From: Cryobacterium lactosi | Lineage (GTDB): Bacteria > Actinomycetota > Actinomycetes > Actinomycetales > Microbacteriaceae | Direction: 5' to 3' | Assembly (NCBI RefSeq): GCF_004403945.1 | Contig: NZ_SOHM01000003.1 | Span: forward strand, 1-64,000 | Length of the DNA: 64,000 nucleotides | Part shown: positions 44,237 through 52,598 of the stretch, piece by piece | Layout of the letters: the number at the start of each line of letters is the position of its first letter | Position numbering within the stretch: position 1 is the stretch's first letter | Translations under genes and position numbers: made by a program | Notes under the pieces: model-generated | Seen by the model: only the letters and a program-made list of their open reading frames with translations | Database searches by the model: none | Told to the model about the DNA's origin: nothing

Positions 44237-44650
44237 TCAGACCACGTCGGAACGGGCCTGGGTGTTGCCCAGCGCGCGGTCCTTGAGAACCGCGTACTCG
44301 CCCTGACTGATCGCTCCGGAATCGAGGAGTTGCTTGGCCTGGGCGATGTCCTGCGCCGGAGTGCTGCCGGCGACCGACCGGATGTACTCGTCGGTGCTCG
44401 CCTTCTCCTGCATGCCGGCGTTGACCTGGCGCTCTGCCATGCCCCGTCCGCGTGCAATGACGTAGACCAGCACCGTCAGGATGGGTACGAAGACCATGAA
44501 GAGCAGCCATGCCGCCTTCGCCCAGCCGTTCATGGTGCGATCCCGGAATACGTCGATGATCACAGCGAAGAGTGCGAACAGGTAGGACACGAACACGAAT
44601 GTCCAAAAGAAGAATCCAATGAAATCCCAGAAACTTGACCAGAAGCTCAT
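44237..44650 (-). CDS. PLDc_N membrane protein with C-terminal SHOCT domain
   Basis: 137 residues. Two membrane helices (about 8-35 and 45-68, the second with WAKAAWLLFMVFVPILTVLVYVI) form the short PLDc_N cardiolipin-synthase-type N-domain, without any phospholipase active site. A C-terminal SHOCT motif (QAKQLLDSGAISQGEYAVLK) lies at about 105-125. Function is unknown; such proteins are often envelope-stress related. ATG at 44650 follows AAAGG. Confidence 0.8.
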   Translation of the reverse strand: MSFWSSFWDFIGFFFWTFVFVSYLFALFAVIIDVFRDRTMNGWAKAAWLLFMVFVPILTVLVYVIARGRGMAERQVNAGMQEKASTDEYIRSVAGSTPAQDIAQAKQLLDSGAISQGEYAVLKDRALGNTQARSDVV

Positions 44651-44760
44651 GGTCGGCACCTTTCTCTGTAACGTCTGGCCGAGGCCCTGCCGCCGCAGTG
44701 AGGGCAGCGTGTCACAGTCCTTGGCTGGTATTCACGGTAATCACCCAGGGCAGTTCTGGA

Positions 44761-44777
44761 TCACCCGAATCGGGTGA
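44761..44777. promoter_or_regulatory. 17-bp palindrome upstream of the TPR-GGDEF gene
   Basis: TCACCCGAATCGGGTGA, perfect 8+1+8 palindrome, 19 bp before a TAGGCT box (44797-44802), so near the -35. A near-identical palindrome lies at 54369-54385 before the AI-2E-family gene. Confidence 0.5.
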
Positions 44778-44826
44778 GAAAAGAGTGGGCGGACACTAGG
44801 CTGAGCGCAACAGTGCGTCCTCTCTC

Positions 44827-44866
44827 ATGAGACGGCCTCCGGAAGGATGAGAAGGCCTCCGGAAGG
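44827..44866. repeat. Tandem 20-bp duplication in the leader of the TPR-GGDEF gene
   Basis: ATGAGANGGCCTCCGGAAGG occurs twice in a row (44827-44846 and 44847-44866) with one difference. It lies between the likely promoter and the start codon. Confidence 0.75.
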
Positions 44867-44907
44867 AAGCCGACGCTGGAACCGACCGGGGGGAGTGGGG
44901 CGCAGCG

Positions 44908-46458
44908 ATGGTGGTCGAGCAGCAGACGGTCGATGAGCGCCTGGCCTGGGTCGAGCGTCAGTACTGGATTGACAAGGATGTCGCACTCGCTGCAGCCCAG
45001 GACTGGTTGGTGGAGCTGGGGCCCGGCGAGCACGGCGCACTGAGCCGCCGCCTCGAGGTGCAGGTGGCTTCGATCATGACCCGCAGGGGCGACCCGCGGC
45101 AGGGCGCGGCCGAGGTGCAGCACATCCTCCGCTGGGCCGAGCGGCACGGCGAACTCGCCCTGCAGTCCCGCGCCCACGACGTGCTCGGCTCGATCTTCGA
45201 ACTCGTCGGTGATCGCGCGCTCTCGCTCGAGCACGCCGTCGCCACGAACGACCTGATCGACGAGTCCGAGCTGCCGCTGATGCGATCCGCCGCCCGGCTG
45301 ACCCTGGCCGACGCCCTCGGCTCGGCAGGGTCGTTCGATGAGGCGCGCCGCCGGTACAACGAGGCGCTGCGGATGGTGATCGACGACCCGGAAACCAGCA
45401 TCCGCTACCAGATACTGAACAACCTCGCCTACACCGAGTACCTGGCCGGGAACCACGAGGAAGCCCTGGCCGCCGTCGAGAGCCTCATCTCGTTGTCCGC
45501 GCTCAACGAGCGTCCGATCGGGATGTACGCCCGCGACACCATCGCCAGGGTGTACCTCACCGCGGGACGCCTGGACGATGCCGCGGCCACCCTGGTGGCG
45601 GCGTTGGAGGCCAAGCCCGTCGACTACCACCCGGACAGCATCGCGTGCGCCCTGGTGACGCTGGCAGAGACCTACCGGCGGCAGGGCCGCTTCGATGCGG
45701 CCCAGGCCGTGATCGACCGGTGCAAGGAGCTCACCACGGAGCACACCCTGGTGCGCTGGGCGACGGAGGCGACGAGAGAACAGGCCGAGATCCACGCCGA
45801 GACTGACGATTACAAGGCCGCGTTCGAGGCCTACCGCAGCTACCACGAACAGTCCATCGCGCTCGGTGCCAGCGAGAACGAGGCGCGGGGGCGCATCCTC
45901 GAGGCCATGTTCCAGACCGCGGAATCCCGGCGGGAGAGCGAGCACTACCGCGAGATGGCCGAACGCGACCCGTTGACGGAGCTGCCGAACCGGCGGTTCG
46001 TCGACGAGCACCTCAACGTGCTGCTGGCCCTGCTCCGTGAGGGCGGCGCACCCGTTGCCATCGCGATGCTCGACGTTGACCACTTCAAGCGCATCAACGA
46101 CACCCTCTCGCACGAGGTCGGCGACCAGGCGCTCCGGGAGCTCGGCCGGATCCTGGCCGAGGCGATGGCGCTCGTTCCGGGTGCCGTCGCGGCGCGTCTG
46201 GGCGGTGAGGAGTTCCTCCTGATCATGCCGGGCCTGGATGCGAACGCCGTGCGGGTGCTCTGCGAGACCGTGCGGCGTGCTGTCATGGAGCACGATTGGT
46301 CACCGGTCGCTCCCGGGCTGCGGGTGACCGCCAGCCTGGGTGTCGCCCGGGCGCCCGACGACGCCGACACCAGTTCCGCGCTGCTGCGGGCCGCGGATGT
46401 GCGCATGTATGTGGCCAAGCGCGACGGCCGCAACCGGGTCGTCCACGCCGGCGACTGA
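44908..46458 (+). CDS. Diguanylate cyclase with N-terminal TPR-like repeats
   Basis: 516 residues, soluble. Residues about 20-345 form helical repeats of TPR type. A GGDEF domain follows with active-site GGEEF at 432-436, preceded by DPLTELPNRRFVDEHL at its start. Predicted to make c-di-GMP in response to a protein partner bound by the repeats. No RxxD inhibitory site is apparent. The long leader contains the palindrome at 44761 and a 20-bp tandem duplication. Confidence 0.87.
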   Translation: MVVEQQTVDERLAWVERQYWIDKDVALAAAQDWLVELGPGEHGALSRRLEVQVASIMTRRGDPRQGAAEVQHILRWAERHGELALQSRAHDVLGSIFELVGDRALSLEHAVATNDLIDESELPLMRSAARLTLADALGSAGSFDEARRRYNEALRMVIDDPETSIRYQILNNLAYTEYLAGNHEEALAAVESLISLSALNERPIGMYARDTIARVYLTAGRLDDAAATLVAALEAKPVDYHPDSIACALVTLAETYRRQGRFDAAQAVIDRCKELTTEHTLVRWATEATREQAEIHAETDDYKAAFEAYRSYHEQSIALGASENEARGRILEAMFQTAESRRESEHYREMAERDPLTELPNRRFVDEHLNVLLALLREGGAPVAIAMLDVDHFKRINDTLSHEVGDQALRELGRILAEAMALVPGAVAARLGGEEFLLIMPGLDANAVRVLCETVRRAVMEHDWSPVAPGLRVTASLGVARAPDDADTSSALLRAADVRMYVAKRDGRNRVVHAGD

Positions 46459-46471
46459 GCCCTAACACCGT

Positions 46472-46531
46472 CTGCCCCCTCACGGACCGGTTGCCCCGGT
46501 GTGCGGGGGCAACTCGTCCGGAAGGGGGCAG
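46472..46531. terminator. Compound palindromic terminator between the GGDEF gene and araA
   Basis: Nested stems CTGCCCCCT / AGGGGGCAG, GGAC / GTCC and GTTGCCCC / GGGGCAAC form a 60-bp cruciform-capable hairpin between convergent genes. Confidence 0.8.
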
Positions 46532-46550
46532 GTGGCCGGCTGTCGGCGCG

Positions 46551-48080
46551 CTACAGGCCCTGCGCCAGACGGTAGTACGCCTGGTTCCATCGCACCTCGC
46601 GGGTGAAATCCCGCAGGGTGGTGCTGTCGTCGATGACGAGAAGCTCGGTCTGAGCGATCTCGGCGAAATCGTGGAACACCTCGATGCCGACGGCTGTCGA
46701 CATGACGGTGTGGTGGGCGGCGCCGGCGGTGAGCCAGGCTGCGGCGGAGGTGGCGAAGTCGGGTGCGGGCTTCCAGACGGCGCGGCCGACCGGGAGCTTC
46801 GGCAGTGCTTCGGAGGGTTCGACGACCTCGACGACGTTGGCGACCAGGCGGAACCTGTCGCGCATGTCGCTCATCGCGACGACCACGGCCGGGCCGGGCG
46901 CGGCGTTGAAGACCAGGCGCACCGGGTCGTCCTTGCCGCCGATGCCCAACGGGTGGATCTCCAGGGTCGGCTTGGTGGTCGCTAGTGACGGGCTGACCTC
47001 GAGCATGTGGGCGCCGAGGATGAGTTCGGAGCCGGGGGTGAGGTCGTAGGTGTAGTCCTCCATCAGGCTCGCCCCGCCGGGCAGGCCCGATCCCATCACG
47101 TTGGCCACCCGCACCAGGATCGACGTCTTCCAGTCGCCCTCGGCACCGAAGCCGTAGCCTTGGGCCATCAGGCGTTGCACGGCCAGGCCGGGCAGTTGCT
47201 TGAGCGCACCGAGGTCTTCGAAGTTGGTCGTGAAAGCACTGAAACCGCCGGCTTCGAGGAACGACTTGAGGCCCAGCTCGATCGCGGCGCCGTAGCGCAG
47301 CGACTCGTGCCGGGCGCCGCCCACGCGCAGTTCGGGGACCACGTCGTAGAGCTCCTCGTATTCGGCCACGAGAGCGTCGATGTCGGCATCGGTTTGGGCG
47401 TGCACGGCGTCGGCGAGCTCGTTGACCGACCAGGTGTTCACCTGCACGCCGAAACGCAATTCGGCTTCGGTCTTATCGCCCTCGGTCACGGCCACGTAAC
47501 GCATGTTGTCGCCGAACCGGGCCAGTTTCATGCTGTTCGAGGCCGCCCAACCGGCCGCAGCACGAGTCCACGTGCCGATCGACTGGGAGACGACGGGGTT
47601 GGAGACGTGGCCCACGACGGTCTTCCGGGAGACGCCCAGGCGGGTCTGGATGTAGCCGAACTCGCGGTCGCCGTGGGCGGCCTGGTTCAGGTTCATGAAG
47701 TCGAAGTCGATCTCCGCCCAGGGCAGTTCGACGTTGGCTTGGGTGTGCAGGTGCAGCAACGGCTTCGTCAGCGCGTTCAGGCCACCGATCCACATCTTCG
47801 CCGGCGAGAACGTGTGCATCCACGCGATCAAACCGATGACGGTGTCGTCACTGTTCGCATCCAGCGCGGCCCGACGGATGGACTCGGCATCCTTGAGCAC
47901 CGGCTTCCACACCACTGTGACCGGTACGTCACTGGACGCGTTCAACGCGTCGGAGATCGCCTTGGACTGCTCGGCGACCTGACGCAGGGTCTCTTCGCCG
48001 TAGAGGTTCTGGCTGCCGGTGAGGAACCAGACCTCGTAGCCGTCGAGGCTCGTGGAGAGGGTGTTCGCGGGTGATGTCAT
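46551..48080 (-). CDS. araA: L-arabinose isomerase
   Basis: Converts L-arabinose to L-ribulose; 509 residues, close to the family norm. Family segments include [15 protein letters not shown] at the N-terminus, [12 protein letters not shown], the metal-ligand Glu in GFGAEGDWK, and [10 protein letters not shown] with its ligand His. AAGGAG lies 11 nt before the ATG. Its start overlaps the araD stop by one base, so araD-araA is one operon. Ribulokinase (araB) is not in this window. Confidence 0.95.
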   Translation of the reverse strand: MTSPANTLSTSLDGYEVWFLTGSQNLYGEETLRQVAEQSKAISDALNASSDVPVTVVWKPVLKDAESIRRAALDANSDDTVIGLIAWMHTFSPAKMWIGGLNALTKPLLHLHTQANVELPWAEIDFDFMNLNQAAHGDREFGYIQTRLGVSRKTVVGHVSNPVVSQSIGTWTRAAAGWAASNSMKLARFGDNMRYVAVTEGDKTEAELRFGVQVNTWSVNELADAVHAQTDADIDALVAEYEELYDVVPELRVGGARHESLRYGAAIELGLKSFLEAGGFSAFTTNFEDLGALKQLPGLAVQRLMAQGYGFGAEGDWKTSILVRVANVMGSGLPGGASLMEDYTYDLTPGSELILGAHMLEVSPSLATTKPTLEIHPLGIGGKDDPVRLVFNAAPGPAVVVAMSDMRDRFRLVANVVEVVEPSEALPKLPVGRAVWKPAPDFATSAAAWLTAGAAHHTVMSTAVGIEVFHDFAEIAQTELLVIDDSTTLRDFTREVRWNQAYYRLAQGL

Positions 48081-48790
48081 TATTTGAGTGCTCCTTGCGG
48101 TGCTTGTCCGTAGACGTTCTGGTAGCGGTTGAAGAGGGAATCGATCGCGTCCTGCGGGATCGGGATGAGCGGGCCGCCCTGGCGGGCGAGGTGGACGGTG
48201 CGGGCGACGTCTTCGACCATCACGGCGGCCTTGACCGCGTCGCGGGCATCCTTACCGATCGTGAACGGGCCATGGTTCTGCATCAACACGGCCCGGGACC
48301 GGTGCCCGGTCAACGCCTCGACAATGCCCTGGCCGATGGTGTCGTCCCCGATGATCGCGAACCGGCCCACCGGAATGGGACCGCCGAACTCATCGGCCAT
48401 CGCCGTGATCACACACGGGATCTCCTCACCACGAGCCGCCCAGGCGGTGGCATAGGTGGAGTGCGTGTGCACGACCCCGCCGACCTCGCTCATGTGCCGG
48501 TAGACATACGCGTGCGCAGCCGTATCGGACGACGGCGAACGGTCCGAACCCGGCGTCTCCGGGATAACGTTGCCGTCCAGATCGCACAGGATCATGTTCT
48601 CCGGCGCCAGATCCGCGTAATCCACCCCGGACGGCTTGATCACGAACAAGTCAGCACCCGGCACCCGACCAGACACATTCCCACCGGTCCACACCACCAG
48701 GCCATTCGCGGTCAACTCACCGTGCAACCGGGCAATAACCGCGCGCACTCGCGCGATCGCCACCTCGAGCTCGGGTTCGAAAGAACTCAT
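48080..48790 (-). CDS. araD: L-ribulose-5-phosphate 4-epimerase
   Basis: Class II aldolase-fold epimerase making D-xylulose-5-phosphate; 236 residues. Zinc-ligand histidines lie in [13 protein letters not shown] and QNHGPFT, and the substrate segment TGGNVSGRV is near residue 35. The ATG at 48790 is used since homology starts there. Two tandem LacI-type operators lie 54-94 bp upstream. Confidence 0.94.
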   Translation of the reverse strand: MSSFEPELEVAIARVRAVIARLHGELTANGLVVWTGGNVSGRVPGADLFVIKPSGVDYADLAPENMILCDLDGNVIPETPGSDRSPSSDTAAHAYVYRHMSEVGGVVHTHSTYATAWAARGEEIPCVITAMADEFGGPIPVGRFAIIGDDTIGQGIVEALTGHRSRAVLMQNHGPFTIGKDARDAVKAAVMVEDVARTVHLARQGGPLIPIPQDAIDSLFNRYQNVYGQAPQGALK

Positions 48791-48843
48791 TCGGCATTCC
48801 ACCTTCGTTGTGTTGCGCTTCCAGATTCCGAGCACGCGGTTGA

Positions 48844-48884
48844 ATGTTAGCGCACTATCAACCGGAAATGTTAGCGCACTATCA
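48844..48884. promoter_or_regulatory. Two tandem operators upstream of araD-araA
   Basis: ATGTTAGCGCACTATCA occurs at 48844-48860 and 48868-48884, 24 bp apart, placing both on nearly the same helix face. Each holds the near-palindrome TGNTAGNGCNCTANCA, a LacI-family style site. Confidence 0.75.
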
Positions 48885-48988
48885 CGATGCTCGGCAGGGG
48901 TGACTAGGCTCTCGGAGTGCTGTTTTGCCCGATAAGAGGGTCAATATTGCCCGGTTTGCGCCCTTCGCGTGGGGTCAAGAACGGCCCC

Positions 48989-49000
48989 TGATAGTGCGCT
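48989..49000. promoter_or_regulatory. Third copy of the ara operator, before the regulator gene
   Basis: TGATAGTGCGCT, the reverse orientation of the araDA operators, ends 18 nt before the regulator's -10 box (TAGATT, 49019-49024) and so overlaps the -35 region. This suggests autoregulation. Confidence 0.65.
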
Positions 49001-49030
49001 CCCGCGACCACGGTGGAGTAGATTGGACCA

Positions 49031-50086
49031 ATGTCGACTCCTCCTGTGCTCCCGGCGGGCGAAAGCCTCAAGCCGGCCGGCCGCAACGTGCGGATGATCG
49101 ACGTGGCCAGGCTCGCCGGAGTGTCCCAGCAGACCGTGTCGCGGGTCGTGAACGGCCACAGCAACGTGGGCCCCGATGTGCGGGAGCGGGTGGAGCGGGC
49201 GATCAGCCAGCTGCGTTACAACCGGAACTCGGCGGCGCGCGCACTCGCGACAAACCGGTCGATGAACCTCGGTGTGCTCAGCTACTCCCTGCCGGTGCAC
49301 GGCTCGACCATGGTGCTGTTCGGAGTGGCTGAAGAGGCGCGCCGAAACGGCTACGCCACCAGCCTCGTCAGCATCTCGGACGTCGACCCCGGCAGTATCC
49401 GGGCAGCCCTCGACACCCTGCTGGGCGACTCGGTCGACGGCATCGTGGTGCTGGCGCCCATGTCCGCAGCCGCCCCGGTGCTCAACGGGCTGGACCTGGC
49501 GGTGCCCATCGTATGCTTCGAACAGGGTGCCCCGGCCAGTTCGCACGCGGTGACGATGGATGACGGGCTCGGCGCCCGGCTGGCCACCCGGCACCTGCTC
49601 GATCTCGGCCACCGGACCGTCTGGCACGTGGCCGGCCCGCGCGGCTGGATGGCCTCGGACGCGCGTCGCGCCGGCTGGTTGGCCGAACTGGCTGCAGCCC
49701 AGCGCCCTGCCCACCCCGAGTTCACCACAACGGACTGGACGGTCGAATCCGGTTACCGCGCCGGCCTGCACATCAACGACGACCCGTCCATCACCGCGGT
49801 GCTCGCCGCGAACGACTCCATGGCCCTCGGCATCATGAAGGCCCTCTCCGAGCGGGGCCGGTCGGTGCCCGGCGACGTGAGCGTCGTGGGTTTCGACGAC
49901 ATGAGCGAGGCCGCGTACTTCCAGCCGGGGCTCACCACCGTCCGGCTGGACTTCGACCAGGTCGGCCGCCTCGCCGTCGACCACCTGCTCCAGCTGATCG
50001 GCGGCGAGCCGGCGGAAATGATTCCAGCCATCGCACCCGGCTTGATCGTGCGCGGCAGCACCAGCGCCCCGCGGCCACACGACTGA
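49031..50086 (+). CDS. LacI-family regulator of the arabinose operon
   Basis: 351 residues. The HTH (about 22-45, MIDVARLAGVSQQTVSRVVNG) and hinge are followed by a sugar-binding sensor domain. It is divergent from araDA, and the same operator motif occurs before both, so it most probably represses araDA in the absence of arabinose. TAGATT 6 nt before the ATG indicates a leaderless message. Confidence 0.87.
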   Translation: MSTPPVLPAGESLKPAGRNVRMIDVARLAGVSQQTVSRVVNGHSNVGPDVRERVERAISQLRYNRNSAARALATNRSMNLGVLSYSLPVHGSTMVLFGVAEEARRNGYATSLVSISDVDPGSIRAALDTLLGDSVDGIVVLAPMSAAAPVLNGLDLAVPIVCFEQGAPASSHAVTMDDGLGARLATRHLLDLGHRTVWHVAGPRGWMASDARRAGWLAELAAAQRPAHPEFTTTDWTVESGYRAGLHINDDPSITAVLAANDSMALGIMKALSERGRSVPGDVSVVGFDDMSEAAYFQPGLTTVRLDFDQVGRLAVDHLLQLIGGEPAEMIPAIAPGLIVRGSTSAPRPHD

Positions 50087-50178
50087 CGTCTGCCCCGCGG
50101 TCAAGCCCGGCTCGGGCCCGCCCCTGCACACCGGTGCAGGCCGCATCCGGACCGCTTGTGGCCCGGCACCGGCCTGCC

Positions 50179-50184
50179 TAGGCT
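50179..50184 (+). promoter_or_regulatory. -10 box of a leaderless promoter for the ABC-2 exporter
   Basis: TAGGCT, 7 nt before the GTG at 50192; a TTGTGG -35 lies 17 nt upstream (50156-50161). Confidence 0.6.
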
Positions 50185-50191
50185 CAGCACT

Positions 50192-51133
50192 GTGACGACA
50201 ATGCGAACGTCCTCCGATAACGCCATCGAGGCAATCCAGCTGGCCAAGAGCTTCGGCAGCACACTCGCCCTCGACGGGGTGAGTTTCACCGTGCCCCGCG
50301 GCAGCGTCTTCGGAGTGATCGGGCCCAACGGTGCCGGTAAGACCACCATCATGCGGGCGCTGCTCGACCTGATCCGGCTTACCTCCGGCCGGGCGACCCT
50401 GCTCGGCACCGATTCCCGCAACGCAGGCCCCGAGCTCCGCCGGAGAATCGGCTTCCTGCCCGGTGAGTTGAACCTCAAGGGCCGGGTCACCGGCCGGCGG
50501 CTCCTCCGCCACTACGCCAACATCTCCGGTCCGGTGCGTAGCGGCCGGGTCGACGAGCTAGCCGAGAGGTTCGGCCTCGACCTGGACCGCACGGTGCGCA
50601 CCCTCTCCAAAGGCAACAAACAGAAACTGGGCATCGTGCAGGCGTTCATGCACCAGCCGGACCTGCTGGTGCTCGACGAGCCGACCAGCGGCCTGGACCC
50701 GCTCATGCAACAGGAGTTCTTGGCGCTGGTGAGCGAGGCCAGGGCTGCCGGCCAGACCGTGTTCCTCTCCTCGCATGTGGTCAGCGAGATCCAGCAGGCC
50801 GCCGACGAGGTCGCGATTCTGCGCGACGGCCGCATCATCACGGTGGCGGGGGTCGAAGCGCTGCGGGACACGGCCATCCGTCACCTCCGGCTGAGCGCAA
50901 CCGACCTGACCAGTGCCGACCTGGAGGGCCGGCTGGCCAACCTGGCCGGCATGGACGAGCTGGACTGCCGCCCGACGGAGACCGGCGCCGAGGCCACCGC
51001 CGTCTTCAGCGGTGCGATCACCCCGTTCGTGCAGGCCATCGCCACCCTCAGCCTCATCGACCTGGTGATCGAGGAACCGGATCTCGAGGAAGCGGTGTTG
51101 CGCCTGTACTCGGCGCCGGAGGCCCGGTCATGA
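50192..51133 (+). CDS. ABC-2 type exporter ATP-binding protein
   Basis: 313 residues. Walker A GPNGAGKTT, a degenerate signature LSKGNKQKLG, Walker B LLVLDEPTSGLDP and switch His in SSHVVSEI. It is of the BcrA/drug-resistance type and has a C-terminal extension (about 225-313). It couples to the permease that overlaps its stop. Substrate unknown. GTG start fits the leaderless promoter; an ATG at 50201 is an alternative. Confidence 0.88.
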   Translation: MTTMRTSSDNAIEAIQLAKSFGSTLALDGVSFTVPRGSVFGVIGPNGAGKTTIMRALLDLIRLTSGRATLLGTDSRNAGPELRRRIGFLPGELNLKGRVTGRRLLRHYANISGPVRSGRVDELAERFGLDLDRTVRTLSKGNKQKLGIVQAFMHQPDLLVLDEPTSGLDPLMQQEFLALVSEARAAGQTVFLSSHVVSEIQQAADEVAILRDGRIITVAGVEALRDTAIRHLRLSATDLTSADLEGRLANLAGMDELDCRPTETGAEATAVFSGAITPFVQAIATLSLIDLVIEEPDLEEAVLRLYSAPEARS

Positions 51134-51978
51134 CCGCGACCCGGGTCCGGCTCGCCGTGGACCGGCTCCCGCTGGTGCGGCGCACCGCACTGCCGATCTT
51201 CACCAAGTCCCTCGTCGACGGCTGGCGCTCCCTGGTCGGCTGGTCGGTCGGCTTCACCGCGGCCTTGAGCCTGTACCTGCCGATCTTCCCGAGCATGAGC
51301 GGCAACTCGCAGATGCAGGACCTGATCGACAGCCTGCCGAGCGAGTTGACCAGCACCCTCAACTATCAGCAGATCGACACCGGCGCCGGATACACCCAAT
51401 CCACCTTCTTCGGCCTGATGGGATTCCTGCTCATCAGCATCGCCGCCATCAGCTGGGGCGCGGCCGCGATCGGCGGTGACGAGGAATCGGGCCAGCTGGA
51501 GCTCACCCTCGCGCACGCCGTGACCCGGGTGGAGGTTGTCGCCCAACGCTTCGCCGCGCTGACGGTCAAGATCCTGGTGCTGGCGCTCGTCGCGTTCGTG
51601 GTGATCCTGCTCTGGAACGGCCCGGCCGAACTCGACATCGACGTGGCCAATCTGGTCGAAACCTGCCTGCTCTTCGGCGGCCTCGCACTCGTCTGCGGCA
51701 GCACCGCCCTGCTCTGCGGGGCCATCACCGGGCGCCGGATCTGGGGAATCGGCGGCGGCGCGGCCGTGGCCGTGCTCGGCTACGTGTTCAACGCCATCGC
51801 AAACCAGAGCGCCGACCTCGAATGGCTGCACGATCTCTCGCCCTACTACGCGGCGTTCGGCAACAACCCGCTGACCAACGGCACGGATGGCTGGACGCTG
51901 GCCCTGTTCTACCTCGCCGCGCTCGTGCTGGGCGCTCTGGCGGCGCTCACCCTGCGGCAGCGTGACGTGGGGGTCTGA
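51130..51978 (+). CDS. ABC-2 type exporter permease
   Basis: 282 residues with six predicted helices, the first after residue 35. It resembles permeases annotated as polyketide-antibiotic exporters but lacks their duplicated length. The ATG overlaps the ATPase stop by 4 nt, making a two-gene exporter operon. It ends 8 bp from the convergent glutathione peroxidase gene. Confidence 0.82.
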   Translation: MTATRVRLAVDRLPLVRRTALPIFTKSLVDGWRSLVGWSVGFTAALSLYLPIFPSMSGNSQMQDLIDSLPSELTSTLNYQQIDTGAGYTQSTFFGLMGFLLISIAAISWGAAAIGGDEESGQLELTLAHAVTRVEVVAQRFAALTVKILVLALVAFVVILLWNGPAELDIDVANLVETCLLFGGLALVCGSTALLCGAITGRRIWGIGGGAAVAVLGYVFNAIANQSADLEWLHDLSPYYAAFGNNPLTNGTDGWTLALFYLAALVLGALAALTLRQRDVGV

Positions 51979-51986
51979 GCGGGAGG

Positions 51987-52484
51987 CTACGCCGGAGCCG
52001 AAACGGGCAGCCCCGACTCGATCACACTGATGATCTCCGGCGCATCGGGCACCGTCGCCGGGCGGAACCTGTGCACGGCTCCGGCGGGGGTGACCACGAA
52101 CTTCTCGAAGTTCCAGCCGACATCGCCGGCGACACCGTCCGCATCCGCCGTCTCGGTCAACGCTGCGTAGAGCGGATGCCGGTCGGCGCCGTTGACCTCG
52201 ATCTTGTCGAACAGCGGGAAGGTGACGCCGTACGTGGTGGAACAGAAGTCAAGGATCGCCTCCATGCTGCCCGGCTCCTGGCCCTTGAACTGGTTGCAGG
52301 GAAAACCGAGCACGGTGAAGCCGCGGTCGCCGTAGGTCTTCTGCAGCTCCTCGAGAGCCGCGTATTGCAGGGTGAGACCGCACTTCGAGGCCACGTTCAC
52401 GATGAGTACAACCTGGTCGGCGTAGTCGGCGAGGGTCACGGTGCGACCGGCTGCGGTGGTCAAGGGGATATCGCGAAGGTTCAT
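51987..52484 (-). CDS. Glutathione/thioredoxin peroxidase (GPx family)
   Basis: Reduces hydroperoxides; 165 residues. Catalytic Cys35 in NVASKCGLT, Gln69 in FKGQEPG and Trp in GWNFEKF form the standard triad. Actinobacteria usually lack glutathione, so thioredoxin or mycothiol-linked reductant is more likely. It diverges from the PoxB-like gene. Confidence 0.93.
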   Translation of the reverse strand: MNLRDIPLTTAAGRTVTLADYADQVVLIVNVASKCGLTLQYAALEELQKTYGDRGFTVLGFPCNQFKGQEPGSMEAILDFCSTTYGVTFPLFDKIEVNGADRHPLYAALTETADADGVAGDVGWNFEKFVVTPAGAVHRFRPATVPDAPEIISVIESGLPVSAPA

Positions 52485-52598
52485 GCCTGAAGCTTAGGGA
52501 CCCGAGTAGGAACACGCCCGGCTACGGGGCCCTGTGAGTTCCCTGATTGTGCGCAATCGCGATATGTCGGCCTCGGGTCGGCGAGGTTTACTGGACCG

